Assembly: GCA_039944535.1 (NCBI GenBank)
Contig: JBDUYP010000005.1
Location: 33,458 to 97,457, forward strand
Direction of reading: 5' to 3'
DNA from: JAMZMI01 sp039944535
GTDB taxonomy: Bacteria; Bacteroidota; Bacteroidia; Cytophagales; Cyclobacteriaceae
Length of the DNA: 64,000 nt
Position 1 is the first letter of the stretch; every line of letters begins with the position of its first letter. Shown here in pieces: positions 1-8,398 of this stretch. Under the pieces are notes generated by a model. That model worked only from the letters and a program-made list of their open reading frames with translations. It had not been told where the DNA came from and did no database searches. The translations under genes were made by a program, and so were the position numbers.

Positions 1-749
1 TTGATAGGTTTCAGGTTATTTTTCATAATAACCATCCACCATATTCTACCTGTATCATCCACAGTCTTCCCAACTGCTGAGCCTATTGAGCCGGAAGGGT
101 ATGTAGCTACAGTGTTACTCCCATCTATAGTCTCTATTCCTAGGTCATAGTCATTCAAAATCTGAGGAGTAGCTCTTAGCCTATATTCTGGGTTAACCGT
201 TTCAAATATAACAGGATTCATACTATGAATTAGATCAGCGGTTCCTTCTATAAAGTCAATTTTGGACAAAGTTATGAGCTCTACTTTCTTTGGTGTAGAA
301 TTCACAACAACTACCCTTATTGAATGTAGGCTTCCTGCACAGCAAGGATATGAGTGAGTTTGAATTTCGATTGTTCTGGAAAGTTCCATTCTTCTAAGAC
401 CTGTCAACTCACCTGGAATGGCATCAGATTGGATGAAATGCCCGTTCCTGTTCTCAAAAATTATTACCGCATTACCCTCCCCGTAAGGGCCAGAATATAT
501 AATATCCAAAAGTCCGTCCTCCGTAACATCAAAAACATAATAATCTGATAAATTACCCAGCACTCTTCCACCTGGAAGAGTTCCTACTTTATTGCCTAAA
601 GACTTGTTTATTTCTTTAATAAGAGCAAGTCTCGTTTGTTCGTGACTCGGGTAATGTCCCCAATCAATTCCATCATTTGGAAAAAGTATGCTCTGAGAGC
701 GCAAACAAAGAGAACCAACTACTAAAATATTGAATAGAAATGCTTTCAT
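1..749 (-). CDS. Hypothetical secreted protein, 5' part only
   Basis: An open minus-strand frame runs from an ATG at 747-749 to the left edge of the window without a stop, giving about 249 residues; the C-terminus lies outside. The first 20 residues are hydrophobic and look like a Sec signal peptide. A stretch near residue 75 (FDVTEDGLLDIIYSG) resembles a single FG-GAP-type D-x-x-x-D-G turn, and a YPCCAGS motif sits near residue 135. I do not recognise the family. It is separated from the DUF4386 gene by about 245 bases and points the same way; no link to the pectin genes is evident. Confidence 0.7.
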   Translation of the reverse strand, partial: MKAFLFNILVVGSLCLRSQSILFPNDGIDWGHYPSHEQTRLALIKEINKSLGNKVGTLPGGRVLGNLSDYYVFDVTEDGLLDIIYSGPYGEGNAVIIFENRNGHFIQSDAIPGELTGLRRMELSRTIEIQTHSYPCCAGSLHSIRVVVVNSTPKKVELITLSKIDFIEGTADLIHSMNPVIFETVNPEYRLRATPQILNDYDLGIETIDGSNTVATYPSGSIGSAVGKTVDDTGRIWWMVIMKNNLKPI

Positions 750-995
750 AAACAAAGGCCGTTATCGTAAAAATAAACATTTTGATTCAAGTATAAAGTA
801 GTACACCAGTCTTAATGAGATTCTGATATTTGCTCGTGTCTCGCAAGTCGGAATGAGGAAAATCCAGTAATCTTAACAGCAGAAACCTTCAAAATAAGTA
901 AAATCCCATTATAGAGGCCCGGTCAGGTAATATTAGCCAACCCTAAATTCAGGAACTTCCAAAGTCTTTGTGGGAAGGTAGGGACTTTGAAATTT

Positions 996-1688
996 TCAAT
1001 TGCTCCTTAATTTATTCGTTCCCATTATCAAAAGCCACAGACAAGTTCCTATTTCACCTAAAGGTGCTGGCATACTCACAATATCAGATAAAATTGTTTC
1101 ATTAAAATCCGCGTATATGAAACCTCCAAAAAAGGTTATCAAATACCCAAAACAACCTGCCATTAGTAGCACTCCCAGTAGCTTGGGTAGAAACTTTGAC
1201 CTGAACACCAAATACCCAAAAGGAAAAAGCCATAACCCCCAGAATATCTGTGAAAGTTCTATACCATTATTATAGTAATCAAGCTGAAGCATGACCTGAT
1301 TTTGAAGCTCGGTCAGATCCATTTGCTTTAGATATTCAGCTCCGCTGATCAAGGTCAGAACGGAAAATTTGTTAAGTATATTGATAAAAGAAATGGGAAT
1401 GCTCACCATTGCAAAAACCACCATGAGCCTCGCATAAGCTTCGTTCACATTGTGCAAAAGTTTATAAAGGATTAGCGGCAATAATAAAAAAATTAGAAAA
1501 GTGATGATTCCGCTTACAATACCCAGACGAAACAACATTTCTGATTGTGTGATATTCTCAAAGGTCTGAGAAGCATTTCCCCTTACGATCAATTGAGATG
1601 GGATATACACAAGATTAATTACCCCACATATAACAAGAGCCAGATATAGTAGTCCGGCTGTTCGTGCAGTCTTATTTATGTCTGTCAT
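996..1688 (-). CDS. DUF4386 family membrane protein
   Basis: A 230-residue polytopic membrane protein with about six hydrophobic segments, matching the DUF4386 pattern: an N-terminal ARTAGLLYLALVICG segment, a central domain with ILYKLLHNVN, and a C-terminal PAPLGEIGTCLWLLIMG segment. The frame stays open upstream to 2063, but that part is low-complexity shadow of the neighbouring gene, so I place the start at the ATG at 1686-1688 (MTDINKTAR). It begins 11 bases after the stop of the DUF6326 gene, so the two are probably co-transcribed. Function is unknown for the family. Confidence 0.85.
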   Translation of the reverse strand: MTDINKTARTAGLLYLALVICGVINLVYIPSQLIVRGNASQTFENITQSEMLFRLGIVSGIITFLIFLLLPLILYKLLHNVNEAYARLMVVFAMVSIPISFINILNKFSVLTLISGAEYLKQMDLTELQNQVMLQLDYYNNGIELSQIFWGLWLFPFGYLVFRSKFLPKLLGVLLMAGCFGYLITFFGGFIYADFNETILSDIVSMPAPLGEIGTCLWLLIMGTNKLRSN

Positions 1689-1699
1689 TTGATTGCTAT

Positions 1700-2110
1700 T
1701 TAGTCTGTGATTTGCTTTGGCCATTTCCAGGCAAACCAGACAATAGAGAATGTAATCAAGCTTTCTATAAACGCCAGAAATACATAAAAACCATACCATG
1801 GAGTAATAGATGTAATACCTATGAGCAGCATCATTAGTGTAAATATCGTTCCGAAAAGCATATTCAAAATCCGATTGACTTTGGGGTTTAGCAGAACAGA
1901 CAATGCTATCATCACGGCTGGAATGGCCAAAACCAACGACGCTATTAGTAATTTGGTTGGACTGTCCAATATGTTGTCGCCTGTTAAGAGACCCTCGACT
2001 TTTTCTGGCACATATAGTTCGAAATAATCTCCATATACATAGCAAAAAAGCACGGAAGTCCACAGCGCCGCAAGTTTAATTTTGATATTGACTTTGGGGT
2101 TTTCTAACAT
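1700..2110 (-). CDS. DUF6326 family small membrane protein
   Basis: A 136-residue protein with four predicted membrane segments, consistent with the DUF6326 family (start MLENPKVNIKIKLAALWTS; central ILDSPTKLLIASLVLAIPAVMI; C-terminus ending in WKWPKQITD). It is the first gene of a two-gene unit with the DUF4386 protein. In other Bacteroidota such pairs lie in miscellaneous accessory loci. Nothing in the sequence indicates a substrate. Family assignment comes from recalled motif similarity, function unknown. Confidence 0.75.
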   Translation of the reverse strand: MLENPKVNIKIKLAALWTSVLFCYVYGDYFELYVPEKVEGLLTGDNILDSPTKLLIASLVLAIPAVMIALSVLLNPKVNRILNMLFGTIFTLMMLLIGITSITPWYGFYVFLAFIESLITFSIVWFAWKWPKQITD

Positions 2111-2382
2111 TTTAGGTTGTTGGGTAGGTGATACTTTTTAGGTAGATGACAAAACACCAGAAAGGGTTGCTTGTCGCGAAAGATTTGTCATTTTCGGTAA
2201 GCTATCAACCTGTTTGTCTGATGTTTGTAACCGGCACTAATGTAGCTGAATAGATTTGCATGGGGATTGGTTTGATGGGATTCCAAGTGAAATAGAAACT
2301 TCCAAAGTCTCTTTCTACACCGACAAAAGACCTTGCAAGTTTATCAATATCACGGCCCTTAAACCCAAATCCCTAAATTCTC
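2111..2382. other. Non-coding gap of 272 bases
   Basis: No open frame with coding character is present. The 14-base string AACTTCCAAAGTCT at 2297-2310 also occurs at 954-967, so the DUF6326-DUF4386 pair is flanked by two short direct copies. No terminator hairpin with a T-run was found. Confidence 0.5.
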
Positions 2383-3975
2383 TCAGTTGCCGTTGAAGAA
2401 GACGTACAGCCCAACCATCACGATAATCAGTGCAATCCATGCAATCCAAACTTTACGATCTGGTTCGGCGATACCGGACATATCAAAGTCTTTTTCTTCG
2501 GCCTGGCCTTCTTTATCTAAGCTTGCCACTACTACGGCTAGCACCATCAAGAACACAAAAATGTAGAAGGATAGCAACAAGAAGTGTGGCCAAAAGCCGT
2601 ATTCAGCAGAGGGCAAAATAAACAGGTAGGTAATACCCGTTCCAATACTGATAAAAGTTCCTGCGATCAAAATTACATTGGCTGCCTTTGTGGTCATTTT
2701 CTTCCAAAAAACACCCGTAAGGAAAACAACAGAGAGCGGCGGAGCGATAAACCCAAGAACAGACTGGAACACATCGAAAAGGTTCAACCCTTTGATACTA
2801 TCAATACCGATAGCCAGGACTACACCAAGCACAGCACCAATGGCCGTTACGGTTCTTCCGATTCTCACAATCTCCTTCTGATCAGCATTTGGGCTATACT
2901 TTTTTACGTAAATATCCATAGTGAAAACCGTACTCAAAGAATTCAAAGCCGAATCGATGGTACTGACCAGAGCCGCGATCAAGACGGCCATTACAAGACC
3001 TGTCATCCCTGCAGGAAACAAACGTGTCACCATGGTCATATAAGCTTCGTCAGGGTTTTCCAATCCTGGAAAAAGAATGAAACAAACCACACCTGGAATG
3101 ATGAATAATGCCACATCGAAGATTTTCAACCAACCTGTGAAATTGGCACCCATTTGCCCTTGTTTGAGACTTTTTGCTCCCAGCACAGACTGCACCATGG
3201 ACTGGTCCGTACACCAAAACCAAACACCCATAACAGGGTAGCCCAACGCAATCGCCAGCCACGGGTAGTTGGGATCATCCATCGGCAACAAAAGGTTCCA
3301 ATAGCTTGGAGGAGCAGCTTCATATACAGCCACCGGGCCACCGGCTTTCATCACCCCTACAACTGTCAGCGCACCCGAAACCACAATCAACAAGATCATC
3401 TGAAAGACATTGGTATAAGCTATAGCCTCAAGCCCACCTGCTATTGTGAAAAAAGCTGCAATCAACACTAAAATGACTACCGATGACCAAAGCGGTAAAT
3501 CAAGAATTTGGCCGACCAATATACCACCAGCAAAAAGCGTAAGTGCCAGCCAGGAAATTAAAATCGTGATGGTCGTGTACCACGCTAGAATATTACGTGT
3601 GGATTGACCAAATCGCTTACCCATGAACTCCGGTAAGGTCTGAATATCAGCCTTTAGGTAACGAGGCGCAAAGACCATCGCCAGCAGCAAAATGAATGGA
3701 AAAGCATACCATCCAAAATTGCCTGCCACGATTCCAGTTGTGTAACCGATACTCGCCGATGCGATGAGCATAGATGGGCCTACATTGGTTCCCCACATGG
3801 TGAGACCAATGCTATGCCAGCCAAGAGATCTGCCGGCCAGAAAGAGGTTCTCTTCTTCGCCTCCGGCTTTCTTTTTGACGAAACTAACCCAGTAGCCAAT
3901 ACCAATGAGCACAACGAGATAAAGGCCGACTATCACAAAATCGATGGTCTGGAGGTATGAATTGATGTTTTCCAT
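2383..3975 (-). CDS. SSS-family sodium/solute symporter (SLC5-like)
   Basis: A 530-residue inner-membrane transporter of the sodium:solute symporter family, with about 14 transmembrane helices and the LeuT-type core. The Na+-site helix is visible at residues 334-356 (ALVSTIDSALNSLSTVFTMD), with the paired Ser/Thr typical of SGLT homologues. Other family marks are GGLEAIAYTNVFQMI near residue 180 and the conserved PEFMGKRFG at 115-123. It probably imports a sugar or sugar acid with Na+. It is last in the GH31/Gfo/PhyH set, but 187 bases containing a REP-like element separate it from the PhyH gene. The substrate cannot be read from the sequence; the company of an alpha-xylosidase-like enzyme suggests an oligosaccharide or a released monosaccharide. 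Confidence 0.93.
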   Translation of the reverse strand: MENINSYLQTIDFVIVGLYLVVLIGIGYWVSFVKKKAGGEEENLFLAGRSLGWHSIGLTMWGTNVGPSMLIASASIGYTTGIVAGNFGWYAFPFILLLAMVFAPRYLKADIQTLPEFMGKRFGQSTRNILAWYTTITILISWLALTLFAGGILVGQILDLPLWSSVVILVLIAAFFTIAGGLEAIAYTNVFQMILLIVVSGALTVVGVMKAGGPVAVYEAAPPSYWNLLLPMDDPNYPWLAIALGYPVMGVWFWCTDQSMVQSVLGAKSLKQGQMGANFTGWLKIFDVALFIIPGVVCFILFPGLENPDEAYMTMVTRLFPAGMTGLVMAVLIAALVSTIDSALNSLSTVFTMDIYVKKYSPNADQKEIVRIGRTVTAIGAVLGVVLAIGIDSIKGLNLFDVFQSVLGFIAPPLSVVFLTGVFWKKMTTKAANVILIAGTFISIGTGITYLFILPSAEYGFWPHFLLLSFYIFVFLMVLAVVVASLDKEGQAEEKDFDMSGIAEPDRKVWIAWIALIIVMVGLYVFFNGN

Positions 3976-4039
3976 GCTTTGGGTTTAGGTGATAATTTTC
4001 ATCATTTTGGTGAAAGGAGAGGTTTCCTCGAAAGGGAAA

Positions 4040-4117
4040 GTCATTCTGAACTTGTTTCAGAATCTTTGATATTTAACCTTGAATCGCGAATAGATCCTGA
4101 AATAAATTCAGGATGAC
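4040..4117. repeat. REP-like inverted repeat
   Basis: Two 26-base arms, 4040-4065 and 4092-4117, are inverted copies that match at 22 of 26 positions. Each arm, read in one direction, starts AGAT and ends ATGAC and has its own inner palindrome (CTGAA...TTCAG). The element lies between the PhyH and SSS genes. Short elements of this kind are common between Bacteroidota genes; effects on mRNA stability or termination are possible but not shown. Confidence 0.75.
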
Positions 4118-4162
4118 CACTCTAAATATCTTTCGAGAAAGCCTCCTCCCAGCTGATTTTAC

Positions 4163-4906
4163 TTACTTCTGTAGTTCTCCATTTACCACGAAAGGGTCAG
4201 CCAAATATAGCGGCTTGTCTCCGTCCATGATAGGAGCAGTAGAGTATTGCATCAGTAGCACTCTTCTTGATTTGTTTGTGTTGTTTGATCCGCTTCTGTG
4301 GAAACATGTGCTTGAGAAAAGTGCGATATCGCCTTTTTTACATACGGCTGCCACTCCCGGATTATCTCCGTGATAACCAACTCTATCGTTGGTACCTTCT
4401 TCCAACACATGCTCGATTACTTTATCAGTACCCGCTTCACTATATGGCAAAAGGTACACGGTTCCGTTCTCTTCCGTAACATCGTCCAACGGCATCCAGC
4501 AAGACAAGTACGGGTCATGATCCTGCTTCACATAACCAGAATCCTGATGCCAGGAGAATTTCATGCCTTTATCTGCAGCTTTCACCACGAATTGCTCCAG
4601 AAACAAATACACATCATCACCCAAAATTGCTCTTGTGATTGCTTCCATTTCCTTTCCGAAAAGAAGCTCTTGCATGGGCTGGCTACTTTTGTTTTTCATG
4701 GCTATGAAATAGCGCTTCCCTTTGTGGTTGATCTCATCCACTTCTACGCCTTTAGCGTCCATTTCAGCATCTTTTTCCTTGATGAATCTTTCGCATTCAT
4801 CTTGAATCTTTTCGATCATTTCCTGAGAAATCACGTCTCGAAGGATCACGAAACCGTCTTTTTTGAACTGAGCGATCTGCTCATCTGAAATTACTGTCTT
4901 TACCAT
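4163..4906 (-). CDS. Phytanoyl-CoA dioxygenase (PhyH) family Fe(II)/2OG oxygenase
   Basis: A 247-residue cytoplasmic protein with the double-stranded beta-helix oxygenase fold. The iron triad is visible as H120-x-D122 (SWHQDSG) and H203 (CFHRSG), and the 2-oxoglutarate-binding arginine is R214 or R215 (SRRVLL). The N-terminal phrase KKDGFVILRDVIS is typical of PhyH. All catalytic residues are present, so it should be active. It begins 26 bases downstream of the Gfo/Idh gene. PhyH proteins of bacterial sugar loci are poorly characterised; hydroxylation or oxidative O-demethylation of a sugar or small acid is possible. Family assignment is firm, substrate unknown. Confidence 0.92.
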   Translation of the reverse strand: MVKTVISDEQIAQFKKDGFVILRDVISQEMIEKIQDECERFIKEKDAEMDAKGVEVDEINHKGKRYFIAMKNKSSQPMQELLFGKEMEAITRAILGDDVYLFLEQFVVKAADKGMKFSWHQDSGYVKQDHDPYLSCWMPLDDVTEENGTVYLLPYSEAGTDKVIEHVLEEGTNDRVGYHGDNPGVAAVCKKGDIALFSSTCFHRSGSNNTNKSRRVLLMQYSTAPIMDGDKPLYLADPFVVNGELQK

Positions 4907-4932
4907 AATTAGTGTGTTTGAATGTGTAAGTG

Positions 4933-6012
4933 TTATTGAACCAGGTCGTCTTCCAGCCCGTACTCGCGTATGGTTTCGGCGACCTTTTCAGGTTTACCCG
5001 AATCAAGTGTTTTCTCCATTGTTTTCAGGAGGGCAATGGTTCCAAGCCCTTCTTTCAAGTCAGGATAAGCGGTGAAGCCTTCGGCAATGCTATCCGCAAA
5101 GTGTTCAAGGTAATTATTGTACTCTCCTGCATGATGGCTTTTGCCCTCAAAACGGAAATAGTGTTTCATCTTCTTTTCCCAAGTGATGAGTTGCTCTTCG
5201 CCATCTATGGTGGTCACGGCATATCTCAAATCCATGTAATCACCCTGGCTGCAGCCTTCTGTTCCACGCAGGATACAGCTCATCTCGCTATCACGAACTA
5301 CAGGCTGAATAGGCCCAGAATACGAACCTGAGATTCGAGCTATCCGCCCATCTTTCGCTTTGAAGATGAAATGCATCGTGTCTACATTTTTCAGCCCCCC
5401 TGCTTTACCGTTTGTACTCAAGGCGCCATAGCCCATTACTTCTTCGATATCAGGCAAGTACCATCGGATAAAATCCACCGGATGACTTAGCCCCCCGTAG
5501 AGCCATTTGAACTTGCTCTCAAGCGCCCAAGGCTTAGATAAAAACCATCTGTGATCGGCATGATAGTAAGCTTCTACTGTGATCAGATCGCCAATCAGGC
5601 CTTTGCTAAAATCCTTGCGCTGACGCTTCATCGGCTCGAAGAACCGACTGCTTTGACCAACAAAAAGTCTCTTCCCTGTTTTTTTCTGCAAAGCGATCAA
5701 CTCTTTAGCATCTGCCAGGTCATCTAATAAAGGTTTGGTACATACCACATGTTTGCCTGCCTCCAGACACATTTTAATGTGCTGCGCATGCAGATGATCT
5801 GGTGTATAAATCCCCACAGCATCAACATTGGGATTGCTGAGCAAATCCTCCATATTGGTAGTGTAGTTATGAAAATCAAACTCCTTGGCACGTTGCTTAC
5901 AGACGTCAAGGTTGAGATCACACATTTGCACCAGCCTGATTTTTGAGCTGTTGAGCGAAGCGGAAATTGTGCTTCTGCCCTCTCCTAGTCCTAAAATTCC
6001 TATGCCTAACAT
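4933..6012 (-). CDS. Gfo/Idh/MocA-family NAD(P)-dependent oxidoreductase
   Basis: A 359-residue cytoplasmic dehydrogenase. The N-terminal Rossmann fold has the dinucleotide motif G5-x-L-G8-x-G10 (GILGLGEG). The usual EKP triad is TKP here, with K93, and the GLSHPVD motif places H177 and D180 in the active site. The family oxidises or reduces sugars, cyclitols and sugar acids at a ring hydroxyl. I chose the ATG at 6010-6012 (MLGIGILG) because it starts exactly at the Rossmann strand; the longer frame to 6057 would overlap the GH31 gene. The spacing to GH31 is 7 bases, so the two are co-transcribed, which suggests action on the sugar released by that enzyme. Confidence 0.92.
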   Translation of the reverse strand: MLGIGILGLGEGRSTISASLNSSKIRLVQMCDLNLDVCKQRAKEFDFHNYTTNMEDLLSNPNVDAVGIYTPDHLHAQHIKMCLEAGKHVVCTKPLLDDLADAKELIALQKKTGKRLFVGQSSRFFEPMKRQRKDFSKGLIGDLITVEAYYHADHRWFLSKPWALESKFKWLYGGLSHPVDFIRWYLPDIEEVMGYGALSTNGKAGGLKNVDTMHFIFKAKDGRIARISGSYSGPIQPVVRDSEMSCILRGTEGCSQGDYMDLRYAVTTIDGEEQLITWEKKMKHYFRFEGKSHHAGEYNNYLEHFADSIAEGFTAYPDLKEGLGTIALLKTMEKTLDSGKPEKVAETIREYGLEDDLVQ

Positions 6013-6019
6013 TTTCTGA

Positions 6020-8281
6020 TTATAAGTTGAGTTCTTTCCAAATTCCGTTAAAACCATCGCCTACCTGAAGCTCTCTGGTTTTATTCATATTCATATCATC
6101 GGTACAGTTGACTAGTTCCGGATATACCGAAACGTTAGCACCCTTTCTGACCCAAACAGGCATGTCCTCCAGACTGACCTTAAAGCCTTTCAGCCATTGA
6201 CCACCTTGAGATACTTTACCCGTAAAGAAGTTGACCCATTTGCCATCTGGCAAATACACATCTCGCACCCTTTCGTCGTTCATCACCGGCGCGACCATAA
6301 AGTCATCACCGAAATAATATTGATCGTCAATGTGCCAGCACATTTTATCTTCAGGGTGTTGAAAAATCATTGCTCTCAACACAGGAAATCCAGATTTGGT
6401 TGCCAATTCGCTTTGCTCTAAAATGTAGGGAATGAGCGCGTAGCGCAGGTTCCACCATCTCTTGATTGTATTCGAAATATTGGGGTATTCGTATGGCTCT
6501 CGCTTGGAGGTGCCATGATAGCGGATGTGAGATGAAAACACACCAAACTGTGTCCAGCGAACATATAACTCATCAGAAATCACCGAGTTCATGAAATTGG
6601 GCACGCCATGAAAACCTGGCACATCGTGACTCCAAAATGCAAACCCTGAAAGCCCAAGATGAAGTCCTCCTTTCAGAGAACCTGCCAGGCCGTCCCATGA
6701 GCAAGCCGCATCGCCACCCCAGTGCAGCGGGTAACGCTGGCATCCAGCCCAACCTGCTCTCGCCCAGACGATACCATCTCCGGTAACATCTTTCGTAATC
6801 TCAAAAGCTGCTTTTTGATACAACAATGCGTACAGGTTGTTTAGCAACTTTGGATCCATGTCGTGGTACTCCGCATTGAGATGAATCTCTTCACCGAAAT
6901 CGGTTTTGATACAAACCATGCCCATATCAAGAAGCTCTTTCAAAAGACCTTTGTACCAATCAACTGCTTTTGGGTAGGTGAAATCTATCGTACCTGCATA
7001 ATCAAGCGCGCTGAAATTGGAATTAGAGCCTCCATGCTCATCTGATTCCTTCAGAGGACCGATGTACTTATTTTCAACCGCCTCATCATGCTGAAGTGCT
7101 TCTTTCGCGATGTATGGCATTTGCCAAAGACTAACTCGATAACCATTCTCCTTGAGCGTTCTTATAAATCCAGCAGGATCCGGAAAACGCTCTGGGTTAA
7201 ATTTCCACTCACATAGCCAATCGGTAACAAACCAGCCCGTATCGAGGTGAATCACATCGCAAGGAAACTGCTCTTTTCGCATGCGATCACAAATGGTCTG
7301 AACCTCCTCTGCCGAGAAGTACGTCATCCTACTCATCCAAACGCCAAAGCTCCAAAGCGGTGGCATTTCCGGGAATCCGGTCAACTGCTGGTAGCCTTTT
7401 GTAATCTCGGCCGGTTCGTCACCCCCGATGAAGAATACATCCAATTCATCATGCTCCACATACATCTGAGCAGATCGTGATGAATGATCGGCCAATGAAA
7501 ACTTGGAATAGGCAGCCGTATGTAGAAACACACCATACATTTCACTTGATAGAAAGAATGGTATGTTTTTATAAGTTCTTCTGTTGTTTACTCCTTGTCC
7601 GTCCTGGTTTTTCAGTTGGAAAGTTTTTCCACTCAAATCCATTTTGGAGAAGCGCTCGCCGGTACCGACAAAAGACTCATCTGGTTTGGTGCTAAGAGAC
7701 AAAGTCATACGATCTGGCTCACCATTTCTTTCAATAAAGGCCAAAGCCATGGCATCATTCCTTGCCGGAAAAAACTGATCGATGCTGCTGAGTTTGACTT
7801 CTTTTTTTCCGTCAGGAAAAATGCTCAATGTGATCGTTTCGTGTGGCTCTGGTAGTAAATCACTCCAATGATCAATGGTAGGTTTGGTGAAATCAAATCG
7901 CGCTCTAAGCATTCCTTGACTATCCTTGATCATCCATTGATTATGGGAGTTTTCAATGTTGAGTTCTTCTGGGTTGAGAGATGCGTCAAGCTGAAGCATT
8001 TCGGAATCATGATCAGGATCCTCATCACCCAGTCCTATGCTGAGGCGAACGATTTTATCACCGTAAGCACTCAAATAAAGTTTGAATTCCTTATTCTGAG
8101 TCGTGGCAGTCGGGATAATATCCACAGCCGGCTCATGGCTAATAAATGGCACAGTGACGACCACCTTGCCAGCGACAGTTTGGATCTTCGTTGGTGTGCC
8201 GGCCTTCCATAAGATTTCATCCCCCGTAAGGTTTGGGTCTACCTCAAGAAAGTCAAATAGTTGATAATTGGTTTGATTCAT
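6020..8281 (-). CDS. GH31 glycoside hydrolase, alpha-xylosidase-like
   Basis: A 753-residue enzyme without a signal peptide, so probably cytoplasmic. Residues about 200-560 hold the GH31 (beta/alpha)8 barrel. The nucleophile is D461 in IKTDFGEE and the acid/base is D524 in HWGGDAAC, both in the arrangement of the YicI-type alpha-xylosidases; GFAFWSHDVPGF follows. An N-terminal beta-sandwich (about 60-290) and a C-terminal beta domain flank the barrel. It should hydrolyse an alpha-linked glycoside from the non-reducing end, with alpha-xyloside as best guess and alpha-glucoside or alpha-galactoside as alternatives. It is first of a four-gene minus-strand set (Gfo/Idh, PhyH, SSS follow). An inverted repeat lies just upstream of the start. 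Confidence 0.93.
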   Translation of the reverse strand: MNQTNYQLFDFLEVDPNLTGDEILWKAGTPTKIQTVAGKVVVTVPFISHEPAVDIIPTATTQNKEFKLYLSAYGDKIVRLSIGLGDEDPDHDSEMLQLDASLNPEELNIENSHNQWMIKDSQGMLRARFDFTKPTIDHWSDLLPEPHETITLSIFPDGKKEVKLSSIDQFFPARNDAMALAFIERNGEPDRMTLSLSTKPDESFVGTGERFSKMDLSGKTFQLKNQDGQGVNNRRTYKNIPFFLSSEMYGVFLHTAAYSKFSLADHSSRSAQMYVEHDELDVFFIGGDEPAEITKGYQQLTGFPEMPPLWSFGVWMSRMTYFSAEEVQTICDRMRKEQFPCDVIHLDTGWFVTDWLCEWKFNPERFPDPAGFIRTLKENGYRVSLWQMPYIAKEALQHDEAVENKYIGPLKESDEHGGSNSNFSALDYAGTIDFTYPKAVDWYKGLLKELLDMGMVCIKTDFGEEIHLNAEYHDMDPKLLNNLYALLYQKAAFEITKDVTGDGIVWARAGWAGCQRYPLHWGGDAACSWDGLAGSLKGGLHLGLSGFAFWSHDVPGFHGVPNFMNSVISDELYVRWTQFGVFSSHIRYHGTSKREPYEYPNISNTIKRWWNLRYALIPYILEQSELATKSGFPVLRAMIFQHPEDKMCWHIDDQYYFGDDFMVAPVMNDERVRDVYLPDGKWVNFFTGKVSQGGQWLKGFKVSLEDMPVWVRKGANVSVYPELVNCTDDMNMNKTRELQVGDGFNGIWKELNL

Positions 8282-8286
8282 TCGTC

Positions 8287-8312
8287 ACTCTCGGATTAAG
8301 AATTCCGAAAGT
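8287..8312. promoter_or_regulatory. Inverted repeat upstream of GH31 start
   Basis: Nine-base arms ACTCTCGGA (8287-8295) and TCCGAAAGT (8304-8312) match at 8 of 9 positions and end 5 bases before the GH31 start codon. A second palindrome, CTGTTA...TAACAG, lies at 8334-8350. They could be regulator sites or an mRNA hairpin near the ribosome site. Confidence 0.35.
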
Positions 8313-8398
8313 AGAAATTATAAAAACAACCACCTGTTAGTTTTTAACAGCGAATGATTTTGTAAATATTGATTGATTTGTAATGAATGGCGCTGGTG

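Noticed and set aside
1689..2063. N-terminal extension of the DUF4386 frame to 2063
   Set aside because: It overlaps the DUF6326 gene on the same strand and has no protein-like composition; the ATG at 1688 starts the recognisable domain.
2584..3108. Plus-strand open frame of 174 codons
   Set aside because: Antisense to the well-supported SSS symporter; composition is typical of a shadow frame.
4370..4888. Plus-strand open frame of 172 codons
   Set aside because: Antisense to the PhyH gene, which has all catalytic residues.
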